Source: Xiphias gladius (lineage: Eukaryota > Chordata > Actinopteri > Istiophoriformes > Xiphiidae). From it: 64,000 nucleotides of DNA. The notes beneath the pieces are model-generated. The model made no database searches and was not told where the DNA came from. It was given only the letters and a program-made list of their open reading frames with translations. How positions within the stretch are numbered: the first letter of the stretch is position 1; each line of letters begins with the position of its first letter. Shown here in pieces: positions 33,917 to 46,310 of the stretch. The stretch lies in the NCBI RefSeq assembly GCF_016859285.1, contig NC_053420.1, positions 30,946,545 to 31,010,544 on the forward strand. The letters run 5' to 3'. The position numbers and the translations under genes were made by a program.

Positions 33917-36900
33917 TCACGGCCAATTGCAGCACTTGCAGTTATCCCAATAGATGAGGCCGGGCTGGCAATGGTTCAGGTAGGTGATTTCCTGGAAGCA
34001 CTGGAAGTAGGTGGTCTTATCAGCTGAGTTCTCATACAGGCCGTCAGGGCGGCCATGGCAGAAGTTGACAATGGGGTCCCTTGTAGTGGTGGGGGCCTGG
34101 GTGGTGGTGGGCTTTGGGGGGAAGCCTGCAGAGTCAGGTGTGGGCAAATAAATTTCATCAACAGAAGAAACAGAGGCTAAACCAGCACTTGATTATACAT
34201 TGCACCGAAATTCAGAAAAAGGTCCCCAAAAATTACGAGAATCTTTAAGCCTTTTTTTTGCAGCTTGAAATGATGAAACACAACACCTTTTTTAAATGAG
34301 CAATTTATGAAAGATCGTTTTAAGGTGTCTGAGATTGCTTCTGATCAATTGATACGGAAAGCAAATCAAGAAACCAAAAGCAAAAGGCATCACAGTGAGA
34401 GAGTAGCTTTCAGAGTTAGCTGAGGTACAGTATTTACCCATGGACATTCTGAGGTGGTTGATGAGAGGATATGCCCCAGCTGAGCAGAAGGATCCACCAA
34501 AGTCATCCATGTCCAGAGTCCACACATGAGCACCTCCCAGGTTGTTGGCAGTCATCCACTGGACCTGAAGGATGACCACATCAGTACCAAAGATGAGCAG
34601 AATAGCAGCAGTTACAGACCGATGAAATAGACCTAAAACTACTCTTGTTAGAGTGCCTGTTTTTATTTATTCTCCGAAATCACCTAAGATCTTAAAGGCA
34701 AGAACATTTGATCACAGGTTACAAGAGTGAGAATTGTTGCCTAATGACATTACTATAACTGCACGTAGTAATGGAGTTCTTAGTTACCTTGGAAACATAG
34801 CTACGAAGGTCATCATAACCAACCCAAGAACTGCCATAGGTGGCATATGGAACCTCCTGTTCAACGATCCATTCAACAGTAGCACTGGAGGTGAAGACAC
34901 AGATCTGGGTGCACAGAAACATAAAGAGTTAGATCAGACTACACAGGACTTGGGATGGAGTTACTCTAAGTATAGCAACTTTACTGACATAATCATTTAA
35001 AGGAAAAGTTCACCCTTATTTGTAATTTATAATTTTGGATCATTTAGTCGTTCAGGGGTTTATTTTTCTTATTCTCATGGATAACTGATCAAATGCAGAT
35101 GACCGAAAGTCATGCTGAGATAGTGTAATTTAACTGCAGAAATGTTTAAATATAAAGGACAGGCAGGGGTGACAGTACTTCAGTATTTTAGGGACAGAGA
35201 AGAAGCAGAGATGCCAGAAGCAGTAACTACAATACTTTTAGGGTTTTGAATTGAGGGTGTTTCCTTGATTGCAGGCATGCACCAATGTGGCTTTACTGGC
35301 CCAGTAATGGGTGAGATTTACACCCTAATTTTTAACATCAGTGAACACAGATGTAGAAGCAATTACTCAGGAATTGTTGAATTTTTGGCAAAAACTCCGC
35401 TGAGTAAATATGAATGTACAGTACCTCATAGAAGGCCCAGAAGCCAGCAGTGCGAGTGTATGGCCCGGCATCTGCAGGGCCGTTAGCTGGTGCTCCCAGG
35501 CCAGTAGCAACGCTGCTAAGACGGAAGGTTCGTCCGTAGGTGGGGAAACCCAACAGCAGCTTCTCAGCTGGTGCTCCAAGAGCCAGCCAGTGGGATACTG
35601 AAGAGTTCTAACATAAAAAGACAAAGGATATAAATAGTACAGTATAAAACGATTCAATATTTTTATATTAGCTTTGAATTGGATGATTCACTGTAATGTA
35701 AAAGGTTTGCTAGTGCTATCCATTCAAGTGTGAATCAACAGCCACTTCTGTAGCATTTAGCTCATTATTTATAGCAGCAGGTGTTTTTCCCAGAGGTTGG
35801 TGGTGACTAAACCAGAGCTCAGAGGGGAGTGAATATTTGACATACATTCAAATGCTGAATAGAAGCATGACTTTCCATATTATATCAACACTCATTGTCA
35901 TTAGTTTTGTGAGACCTCTTCCTCCTCAGTGGTCAAAAATCAGTTAATGTAAGCAGCCTTAGATGTAAAAAGGTTTCTGAAAACTAATCAACCCTAAGTT
36001 GTGAAATATAGGTTTTTAGACTGCATTTTGGACAATTTGACAATAAATACACCGTCAAACTAACACATAGACTAATGCCAAAGAGTGTATGTAGTTTGTG
36101 TGCGTCTTACAATATTATGGTGAATGTGTGAGCCGGAGTCCAAAGAGCTGCGGTACAGTGGGCTGTTGTGTCCAGTAGCTGCCTCCCAGTATCCATGGAA
36201 GTCATAGGTCATGACATTGATGAAGTCAAAGTGACTGTCAATTTTGAAAGGTTTTCTTTTTAGGTCAACAGTGTTGAAGGACATGGTATATAGTACAAGC
36301 AAACAATTTGGTTTAACAGTAAAGGTACAATTCTTATAATGCTAAACAATAATAGGCATATTGGTTGAGTCCAGCGATATCTCAAAAGTCTACCCTTTCA
36401 GTGAATACTGGTCTCATGTTCAATTCTGGTCATATTTCCTATCCAGATGTCTTTGAGCAAGATACTGATACAGATATCTGTCACACACAGTAAGTAGAGC
36501 TAGTTTATTTTGAATTATCAGTAGCAAAACAATGCCTGTGATTTACTACTGATACCAAAACTATACCTTTTTTGATACTTTACTTTTGGATGAGTCCATT
36601 GAAATCAAACTTACGGGGAAATCTTGCTGACTTCGTAGGCTGTGTCGATGTTGGAACGGAATGCAGCAACGTTGGCCGACAGCATCAGCTGAGTCCTCCT
36701 GTTGTCTCTGGCATCATCCTCAAAGGCCTTGGACAGCTCCTGTAGGCACAATGAACAAAACACCTCAGATACTCCACAACTGATTTTTTGTCTTTCTCCT
36801 ACTACAGTGGAACCCAAAGCTTTTTTGCAGGCCCCCCCTTTTGTGGATAGAAATATAATAGAAGATAGAAACACAGAGATAAATGGGCTACACGTAACCT

Positions 36901-39900
36901 GCACCGATTTTTACAGCATTTCATATCATATAGCAATTCAAAATCATATAATCACTAGCTTTTGGCAAATTGACATGCATGATACCTATTGAAACACTCC
37001 TGAATTTAAATGAAGGTCTAATTTTCAAAAACTATTATTGTAAAATGGGGGCCATTCTAACCATGACCAGCAGGGTGAACCTCTCCTTGTCCTCCTTTGG
37101 GCTGCCATTGTGTCCTGGATATTCCCAGGCTAAGTTTAGCCCATCAAAGTTATGGGTGCGCAGGAAGCTGATGGCCGACCTGATGAAGGCTGCACGACTC
37201 TCAGGCCTGGTGACCATGGTGATGAATCTGGTGGGATGGAGAAAACAAAAGCTGTGGAAACCATTCTGGTAACGCAGCAAGGAAGGAAGGAGGAAGGTTT
37301 CAGACCTCTGAGCTAAATAAGTGTTCAAGTACATTCACGATATGTGTGGGAGACTAGCTTAGTATTTAAACTTACGGGCTCATTCCATTGACTGCGCCAC
37401 CGACTGAAAGCAGAGTCTTCAGTGCAGGATTGCTAGAAGCAGAGAGTGAGATCATTTAACATCACAAAGTTTCTGGTCAAACTAATGCTGATGACATAAT
37501 TACGGTATGTCTCACTTTCTGTTGTAGTCAACTTATTGGCCTAGGAAATATATAATTATTGTTGGCTGATCTATCCCTGTTAAATAGTGATAGTAATGAG
37601 GTCTTCCTATCAACAAGTCCTCCAACCTAAACGACCATATAGGTTGCTTGTCCCTACCCTCAGATATGACCCATAGGAGTGTACCGGTGGCAGACGTACT
37701 GGACCTTTGTCATCATGGTAAGAATCATCATGGCTTGATATTGTGGAACTGTCACAGTTTGGTTAGGCTTAGGCACAAAACCTAAATGGTTAGGTGTGGG
37801 TTGAGAATAAGTACTTCCTTGAGTTTAGGTTTAAGGTCATGGTTACAATGGTAAACACATGGTTAAAGTTGTGGCACAGTCATGGATCAAAGAAACAACA
37901 CTGGAAATGAACAGCGGTCTCGTGTCACAGTCCTGTGTTTTGTCAATATATCCATCCACCCCAACCTGCTCCTAACATGGGCTTTGTCCCTCTTTATACT
38001 ACATCACCTGACTTCCTCCTTTGCTCCCATCATAATTACTATGGCAGCCAGAGGTCACCTAACAATACAGACAGTCTCCTCCTATAGTTCTATGACCTCA
38101 AAGCCAATAGTTAAGGCTCTTCTCTGATGTAGACATTCCTTGAGGTAACTGTGAACAAAATAAAGAAAACTTGGGTGTGTTTCTGATTCGGACATACCTT
38201 ACCTCCACATATTATTTAACTTCTTTTCACACTGTACATATTACATACTTGCTTGTTTTTTGTACCGTATATAACATAGCTAGACTCATGCTACTGTACT
38301 TACTATTTATTGATTCTGCCCCTACTGTGCACATCATTGTTACATTACTGAAAAGTTAAAGCTGCATTCACCAGCAGCCTATATTTTGAGTATTGGTTTT
38401 CTGTACATATCATAGTTACATCCATTCTTACTCTATTACTATTTAGTTCATTCATCTTTATACTTACATTTACACTTACATTGACTCATTTGTCAGGTTT
38501 TATCCAAAGCCACTTACAAGTGAGGGACAACAATAAAGCTTCAGTACAGTAGGAGACCTTGAAGGAAGTACTTAGTACTAAATCTCTTCAATAAGACAAA
38601 TTAGAGGTGTTAGGAGAGGAGGCGCTTTCAGAGGAGATCAGTCTTCAAGAGTTTCTTGAAGCTAGAGAAGGACACCGCTGCTCTGATAACATTTGGTAAC
38701 TTGTTTCACCATCGGGGAACCACAAGCGAGAACAGTCTTTTATCATACATACAGTACATGAACATTATATCTACATGAACTTTGCTACTGTTACCATTGT
38801 TGGTTAAATGCTGGACAGAAGTTCTTTTCCTGGAAACATGTCTAAAGGTTATTTTAGATTCTGAAGAACCAGTTCTTTTAAGTATTCACCTTTATTACCA
38901 TCTGATCATATTACTCTAATTCTCTTTTGTGGATTTACCAAACAACCATTAGGAGATATGACTATTTAACTGCAGTCTTAAAGAGTCTTTGCTGTCCTTC
39001 CATCACAGTATACAAGGTTTAAATGACCTTGCTCCAGGGTTCATATCTGATATGCTTGCTAGCTGTGAGCCTATTACACCAGCCAGGTCAGTAAGTGCTG
39101 GGCTCAGTAATAATCTCACTCCTGTTGGAAACACCATCAGCTTTAAGTGTTTGTTCTTGCAGACAGGGAAGAGTCTGCCCCCTAAGCTGAGAAGTGCCTT
39201 TGTATTATATTTATTTCACAGTACCTACAGAACATTTAAATAATGAATAGTTATGAACATCTGCTGGAAATGTGGATAGTAAATAATTTGGACCATGAAT
39301 TTTAACTTAAAATTGAATTTGAATTGAAGTAACGTATAGAGGTGATGGGTCATCTGGGGCAAGTGTTGCAAACCCTGCTTGCTGGCAGCAGAAGAAATCC
39401 TCAGTTGCTGCTGTAAGGTTAGAGTCAGAACAGTTTTAAAATGGTGTTTTTAGTTGTTTGGCTGCCAAGGGGAAAGTTTCATGCTCACAATGTCAAGTGC
39501 CTTAAGTGTGGGAAAACAACAATACACAACTCTTTGGTAATGAAAGTGGATGGTGCGAATGTGAATATTTTATGGAATTGTTACTAGCCTGCTATTCATT
39601 ATAAGACATAGCTGACAAGGTGATGGTTCCTCCCACCTCAGCTTCAGAACTGAAAATTATGCTGAAGCATAAAAATGCATTAATGGCGTTGAAAATGTGT
39701 AATCATTTATGTATAATCAATTGGAAACTTTCCCCATGCTTTCAAATATAGGACATAAATATAGGTCAAATTTAATTCGACGACTTGACACTTTTCTAAT
39801 TTGTGTGTACATATAGGGTGCCTTCAATCTCGAAGAACCCATGTCAGCCGAATGTTGGTGTCTAGACTAGCTGACTGCGCAGACTGTAAACTCACACATT

Positions 39901-41179
39901 CTTGAGGCTGTTGAGTTTCCCGTACTGCTGCTCATCATTCCACTCGATAGGGCTGATCTGGTTGGCGCTGTTGATGGTGGCCAGAGCGTAGATGACATGG
40001 GTGCACAGGAAGGGGTCGATGTTGTCTGGGGTGAATTTGGCAATGCCGGGCCTGTACTGGGCCCAGTTGGTCATTTGGCACACCAGTTTATTGGATGAAG
40101 CTGAAGGAGGGTGGAGGCATAGCAGCAGTGAGACTTTGACTCTACCTGCTTTGAGTCTGAAAGTTCGACTAAGAGCAGTAAACACTTGTCATACAAAGCA
40201 AATGCTTACCCACGTGCAGAGTGAACAGAACACCCAGTGCTGAAAATAGAGGGAAAACATGAAGAAAGAACAAACACTGGTACAGTAATACAGGTGATGT
40301 ATACATAAAATACATTTCATGTCCAAGAAAAGACAATATGGAATCAACAATCACCTAGTGTGCACAGCTAACTACAAAATTGTGGCTAGTAAGACAATAA
40401 AGTAACCTGGTCATTTTAGACAATATAGGTACAGTTTACTTCCCATGCAAAATGGATTTTTTATTCCTTATTCAAATCTAGGTATGAAGATAGAGGAGGT
40501 GGAGAATGGAGCGTGTCGTACATGTCATGACATATGTTAAAAACTTGGCATCTGTGGTTTTTACGGCTGTGCCAACGAAAAGTGGGTTTACTTCCGCTCC
40601 ACTAGAAGAACCGCGCTCCGACAGTCAGTCCATCCACGGTTTGAGAATCAGTGGTCTGTTCGTTTCTTTGCCCGTCTTCCAGCCTTGTCTTACACCTGTT
40701 CTCCTGGTCTTCAGCATGACAGCCAGCTCACTGCCTCGGAATCCTGGCTGCCAAGCTTCCACCTGGATACCTCCCCCCTCATCTCAGCCCCAAGCCCCCA
40801 GATTGCCGCCATCTCTTCATCATTGCCTTGGCACTGCCTGTCCAGTGTCTGCATTTGGGTTTAGCCAGGGCTGAATATGTCTTTGTATGTATTTGTCTCA
40901 CTAAATATTTGTTTCAATCTGTCTGTATTTGCTTCAGATAACATCTGTCTTCTTTTGTAATTTAATTTAATTTTCTAAAAATTCTATTGAACTACTTAGT
41001 TTCTAGTGTACTTTAGTTAGATACAATAGCTGATGGCATCAGTATAGAGAGACAGCAAACAAAGAATTCCATTAAATTGATAACTTGTTCATTTCTGCAT
41101 ATAACAATAAAGCCTTTGCTTGAACTGAACTGAATGAGTGAGTGAATGAATGGTATTTACCTGTGAAGAGTCTCGCCAT
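33917..41179 (-). CDS. Chitinase-like GH18 protein, copy C, with degenerate catalytic motif (complete, 453 aa)
   Basis: Eleven coding exons: 41161-41179, 40210-40239, 39896-40100, 37376-37432, 37062-37227, 36615-36739, 36111-36234, 35425-35607, 34788-34904, 34438-34564, 33917-34125. All borders are GT-AG and the frame is intact. The intron phases equal those of copies A and B. Residues 1-16 are a signal peptide ([16 protein letters not shown]). The catalytic region reads [11 protein letters not shown] (132-142), so two of the three Asp residues of DxxDxDxE are Asn and Ala, and only the first Asp and the Glu remain. CYF is CQM (24-26) and GGW is GGA (96-98). MTYD (209-212), the FPTYG loop and the last Trp (357) are kept. 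A short Pro/Thr linker leads to an intact six-cysteine CBM14 domain. It is predicted to bind chitin with little or no hydrolysis. It is the most diverged of the three copies and the one nearest cntn2. Confidence 0.93.
37615..37765 (+). repeat. Dispersed repeat pair, copy 2 (in chitinase C intron 3)
   Basis: Partner of 27285-27425 in the same orientation, sharing the ordered phrases quoted there. The sequence GGTTAGGCTTAGGCACAAAACC just downstream may belong to the same element. Confidence 0.6.
38985..39245 (+). mobile_element. LINE C-terminal fragment in chitinase C intron 3
   Basis: The plus strand reads [18 protein letters not shown] and later LPPKLRSAF...TFK. This is the order found at the C-terminus of fish LINE ORF2 proteins (L..LAP.YI.D.L, then LP..LRSA...FK). 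Only about 84 codons are open. It is a decayed remnant in the 2.5-kb intron between exons 3 and 4. Confidence 0.45.
40500..40880 (+). mobile_element. Possible LTR-retrotransposon fragment in chitinase C intron 1
   Basis: A GC-richer block with a 122-codon plus-strand open frame but no recognisable domain. It ends with GTCTGCATTTGGGTTTAGCC, which resembles the C-rich spacer and 'CTGCATTTGGGTCC' phrase I recall from fish Gypsy elements. The boundaries are uncertain and it may be another repeat type. Confidence 0.3.
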
Positions 41180-41582
41180 TGTGCTCTCTGGAGATCCAAC
41201 CAATGTTCTGCTGTAGTAATGCACGTCTGAAGTATCATAAAAACATTCATGAGATGATAGAAAATGCAAGAGGAGGAACAACAGATATCATGCACCCTCT
41301 GCTGAAACAATTAGATTATGAATTACTCAGCAGAAAATTAACTGATTTGTCTTATTAAATTTAATACTTTTTCTCTGACAAAATAAACAATTTTAAGACA
41401 CTGATTTGGTCTGGTCTATTCTGATGGACATTTTGGCACTGTCGTATACCAGACAATTCACTGATTATAACAAATTACAATTGAGGCTAATCACTTTCTT
41501 CCCCTTTTAAAAAAATAAATAAAGCACTTGCAGCTAAATGCATAATATGACACAAATCCAGACATGGTGGTGATCTCATTAC

Positions 41583-41642
41583 CTTTCACCAAGAGGAACA
41601 GAAGCAGAATCCAGAGCCCTGTGGAGCTGGGTCAGATTTATA
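41583..41642 (-). promoter_or_regulatory. Predicted TATA promoter and non-coding first exon of chitinase C
   Basis: On the minus strand TATAAAT (41636-41642) is followed about 54 nt on by CTTGGTGAAAG|gtaatg, a possible donor with the exon end at 41583. An acceptor-like TTTTTATGATACTTCAG lies about 50 nt before the ATG at 41179. Together these suggest a short non-coding first exon and an intron of about 350 bp. Copy A has no such intron in its 5' UTR. Confidence 0.45.
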
Positions 41643-42039
41643 TTTTACTCATTAATGACGAATAGCTGGTGGCAAGGTGCAGCAGATAAGAGCTAATAAC
41701 CTCTCATCCAGCTAAGAATTATACCTGCTGGGAAATGAACTCAGTTTCTACACCACAGATAACTGCAGTGATAACTGTAATCAGTGCACTTCTGCATGAA
41801 TTAATAATAAAGAATAATGATTAGTAATAATGAAATAGTTAAGTTGGTAAAGGGGTGATAGTTTCCTGCTAGGAATCTGGTTTTGTATCCTGTCACCTTG
41901 GGGTGCAGACCCCATGGTTGGATGAGGATGTGCATGTGCCCTAGGTAATTGGCGGAACCCTCCAGTATTTTGTGCTTGGCTGCTATCTTACACAGGGTCG
42001 AATGAGTTGATTGATATCAGTTTCATCTTGTGCGTCCAG

Positions 42040-42210
42040 TAGGTCCATGTCTAGCCTAGCTTAGCACAAAGCCTGGAAGCAGGGGGAAACTGTTAGCCTA
42101 GCTCTTACAAAAGTGAAAAAGCACATCATCTGCCAACTCCAAATCTTTCTTAAGCTGTACATGTTGCATCTTTTTAGCTATCAAACTAGTCACCAGTCCA
42201 TTCAAGAGTT
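42040..42210 (+). repeat. Teleost GCTAGC-type dispersed repeat, copy 2
   Basis: TAGCCTAGCTTAGCACAAAGCCTGGAAGCAGGGGGAAACTGTTAGCCTAGC matches the family at 26960-27130, allowing for substitutions. Confidence 0.6.
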
Positions 42211-42654
42211 ATCTGGGTTTTGTTCATTGTTTCGACAGAGGCAAGGTTTTTGGAGTATCACTATTTTCTACATGTAAAATCCATACCCGGGTTTCAGAAA
42301 CCTGGATAAGCCCTTATTCACGTTTTGAGAAACCTGGATATGCTTGCTGGAGCACAGAACACTGTCACATGTAAACAGCTTATCCAGGTTTCTGATACTT
42401 ATCTGTCATACTTGCAGGTGTGTCATCAACTGAAGTTGCATAGTAATTAATGTAAGTCAGTAAAACAAGAAATACAATGATAAGTTATTCATGATGATCT
42501 ACACACTCAAATAAAGAAAAGTCTGACTCCACTAATGCAGATCATAAATGGTAAATAAATTGGTTTCACTGACTTGTGATCAGATGGACAATCTAGATTC
42601 ATCAGAACTGGACTGTTGAGGTAAATAAGTCGGTACAGAGAGTGGGTGGTTAGG

Positions 42655-42885
42655 GTTAGTCCCCAAGATACTTAAACCCTTTCACTTGGAGCAGAAAATC
42701 TGTCCCCAACCGAAGGGAGCAATCCACCGTTTTCCGGCAGAGAACCATGGCCTTAGACTTCGAGGTGCTGACTCTCATCCCAGCCACTTCACACTCGGCT
42801 GCAAACCTGTCCAGTGCATGAAGGTCAGAGTCTGATGAAGCCAACAGAATCACATCATCTGCACATAGCAGAATAACTCACTGAG
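42655..42885 (-). mobile_element. LINE reverse-transcriptase fragment
   Basis: The minus strand reads ILLASSDSDLHALDRFAAEC, then AGMRVSTSKSKAM and QVKGFKYLGD. This is the palm-thumb stretch just after the RT catalytic box (LLA.S...L......EC...G...S..KS......FKYLG). It is probably the same broad LINE class as 23770-24130. Neither end of an element is visible. Confidence 0.7.
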
Positions 42886-43200
42886 CAGTGTGGGTAGAGG
42901 AAGAAATCACATGGCACATGAGTGAGCACAGCAAGAGCACATACACACACACAGTGAACTTATGTTGGGAGAGGAGGCAGGAATGGGCGTTACACACTTT
43001 GGCAGTCCAAAACCTTCTTACAAATAAGTCAGAGGAGAGCCTCGGCATAGGAGGCTACAAAAGGTTTACATTTTCTTTCAATATGTTGTCATGTATGTAA
43101 AGATCCAAAATGAACCCTGTAAGTGGACTTCTTCATTACTATCAGCAGAATGATTCTGTCCCAAGCTTTTCGATCCATATAAGCTATAAACGTTTTCCAC

Positions 43201-43203
<3 letters not shown>

Positions 43204-43297
<94 letters not shown>

Positions 43298-43355
43298 TAG
43301 ATAGATAGATAGATAGATATAGATATGTATAGATAGGTAGATAGATAGATAGATA
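43204..43355. repeat. Compound microsatellite (AT)n(AG)n(GATA)n
   Basis: About thirty AT units, then AG units, then GATA units. It accounts for long Ile/Tyr open frames on the minus strand. Confidence 0.95.
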
Positions 43356-45654
43356 TGCTGTGACATGATCGTTGAATGTAGTAAATGCACACGTTACTAA
43401 AATACAATTCCAATGTGTTTATTTTAAATCATATTTACAAGTAGCACCCCTCCCATAAAGTAACAGTAGACAGTGCATTTCAGCCCAGCCATATGAAACA
43501 CACTTGTTGTTACCATCATAAGTCAGTGATGAAACCAGTGAGCCCAACAGTAAACCTGAACATTCAGCCAGAACATTCAGTGACTGAGCACTCAGTCATG
43601 GTGAAATGACTTTATGGCTCTTCAATGAATACTAAAGGCATTGAGAAAACACTTTGTACAGAGTAAAGCACAACCACACAAAACCAGGACAACAGATTCA
43701 ACAGTTCCGAAAGCATTTTCAACTCATGGACTAGTGCAAAGATGGAGCAGCTGCATGATGCTCGACATGTCTGACAGACAGTGATTAAATTCAGGTTCAG
43801 ACCAATTTAGTTCTTTGAAGACTGAGACCAGTAATTCAGCACTTAGGCTGACAGCAAACCAAGAATCAGTACTTCGAGCACTATGGGACATTACGACAAA
43901 AGCCAGAGTACTGAAGTGCTTGTAGGCCCAGAGGTGGACCATGGTGACCGAGACCAGAGATTCATCAAATCCAAATATCAGTACACTTGAGCACAGAAGT
44001 TGTGACTAATCAAAGAACATGTGGGCAATAATAATAATCACTTTCTACAGCTCTCAGCCTACATAGTGAAATTCACAGTGTACATGTTTTGGCATTTTGA
44101 ATATTTTGCTTTCCAGTGTAAACAGAAAATGATACTTCCTGAAGTTTGCCTAATACATTGTTTTTGCTACACCCAGACTAATGTAAGTTAAATCATTAAC
44201 TAAGAGCAACATTTTGGTGTAAATTCTGAAGCATGTGATGAAATTTTACATTTTTCTGACAAAATAAAGCACAACGTTGTACAATCAAGTGGTCTATCAT
44301 TCAACCACTTTTACACAAAAAAGTTTTGGTTGTCTAGACCATTCAAATATTTAAATACCATACAAAATGAAAACTTAAATAATAATAATAATAATAATTA
44401 TAATAAAAGAAGAAAAGCTACTTTGGATTCATGTCCAGGATTAATGGGTTACAGATGAACCTTTCAATTTAACTTATGTTGTTAATGTGGAAACCTGCTC
44501 TGATTTTGGCATTTTTAAAACATGTTTTTAGTTTTAGTCAGCTCTCATTTTTTTTGTGAGTCTCTTATGTAACTCAACGCCTCTTGATCCTTTGGATTGG
44601 GCGAGATTAAAAAAAAAATGTGGCTGTCAGCTGGCTGCTCATTTGCAGACACTGGGGACTGTAAGTAAGGAATCCTATCTCAGACTAAGGTAAAATCAGC
44701 CTTACGCAACTTTATCAAAGTGGTGGTATCTGGACAAGATAGCTATAACTGTGGACTAAATCTGTCTACTAGAGGTCACATCTTTCCTGTAAACTGTAAT
44801 GATCTAACATGTCACACAAGGGCTAATAGATGCTGACAAGTTTACAATGAGGACAATATATGACACTATTAACTGTACTCACTGATAACTTTGGTGACCC
44901 GCTCTTTCATCATTTCCAGTGATGCATCCCCCTGCCCCGGTCATTTCATATCAAGCTATCAGCATAAAAGCAGCTGCAATTAACCCAATAAACGCAGAAC
45001 ATAAGCATTTTACATTTTACATAAAACGATGCTGGCAAATAAGAGATGAAATACTCTTTCATCCTTCCAATTTCACTTCCCCCAAAATGAGATATGAATA
45101 GAAATAGTAAACATTCATTTGGACCAGTGACACAGTCCATAGTTTGCTATAATTACAGCTGAGGCAAAAACACAAACAAGCATACAGACATTATCAGGAG
45201 TTTAAAATCAAAAACAAAATCTCTTCAGTGCTTCAGTGAATGTCTGTAATTCTTTGTTCACACTACGAGCAGCAAGACCGGCAAGTGCCATCAGAAGTTC
45301 AGTTTGGTAGGAGCTCAAGATGTGTGTTCGCACAGAAAAGAAAGCAAGAAACATCGCTCTGTCAGTAATATTTGGATTACCAAGACTGGTAATGCAGAAC
45401 AGAAAGTGAAGTGGTTTTACCAAAGATGTCTTTGTAAGGAGTAGAAGCAGTAGTCAGGATGCAGTAACTGGGAGATGCCGACCCAGGGAGTGAATGTGAT
45501 GTGTGAATACTGCTTTTCTAATGGGTTAAAAGACATACATAACTTTTTGGGAAATATACTTATTGGTTTTGGCTTTGTTGGCTCTGTACGAAGGTTACAC
45601 AACCCTTGTAATTCCAAACTTTTTTCTGTATTGATTAAAAAACAAAAGAAGATA

Positions 45655-45800
45655 TAAGATGTAAATTAGTGAGTTTACTTGTGCTGGTGGATTTTGTTAT
45701 CTCTGGACGGAGCCAGGCTAGCTGTTTTTCTCTGCCTCCAGGCTTTGTGATAAGCTGAGCTAACCATCTCCTGGCTCCAGACTTGAGAGTGGTATCAATC
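45655..45800 (-). repeat. Teleost GCTAGC-type dispersed repeat, copy 3 (inverted)
   Basis: The minus strand has GGTTAGCTCAGCTTATCACAAAGCCTGGAGGCAGAGAAAAACAGCTAGCC, the same family as 26960-27130 and 42040-42210 in opposite orientation. Confidence 0.6.
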
Positions 45801-46019
45801 TTCCAATTCACCTCTTGGAAAGAAAAACCAATAACCATATTTCCAAAATGTCTGAGTATTTCTTTAACTCTTGCCAGATAGTTATGCTAGTTAGGCTAAA
45901 AGGTCCCATTCTTACATTGTATCTCTTCAGGGACTCAATGAGGATTTTGATATAAAACCTTTTTTGTAATCTTGTCCGCCCTCCTGTATTTGAACTATTT
46001 CGGTCATAACTAGAATGGC

Positions 46020-46310
46020 ACTCAGCAGAACGCATACTTCCGCATAGGCCAAATATTGATGAAAATGTCGAAAAATGCCCAATCTCGCACCGTTAAAAAT
46101 TCCTGGATCCACCCCTTTAACCGGATCCACTCCAAAGTGTAAGGGGTTTTTCCCTGGACCACGCCCCATCCCTCCACCAGGTTCGGTGCAAAACATTTCA
46201 GTTCTTTCAGCAAAATCCTGCTGACAAACAGAAACGGGGGAAAACAACCCCCTTGGCGGCGGTAATAATCATCTAGTACAAGAGGTTGCTCATGCTTGTT
46301 TTTTTGCAAT
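46020..46310. repeat. Teleost dispersed repeat with GGATCCAC core
   Basis: Contains CTGGATCCACCCCTTTAACCGGATCCACTCCAAAGTGTAAGGGGTTTTTCCC, GGACCACGCCCCATCCCTCCACCAGGTT and AATCCTGCTGACAAACAGAAACGGGGGAAAACA. I recall this phrase order as a widespread teleost repeat. It is non-coding. Confidence 0.5.

Noticed and set aside
43078..43413. 111-codon minus-strand open frame rich in Ile, Tyr and Ser
   Set aside because: It is a translation of the (AT)n(AG)n(GATA)n microsatellite.
45208..45423. 71-codon minus-strand open frame
   Set aside because: No start context, splice signals or recognisable similarity; not distinguishable from chance.
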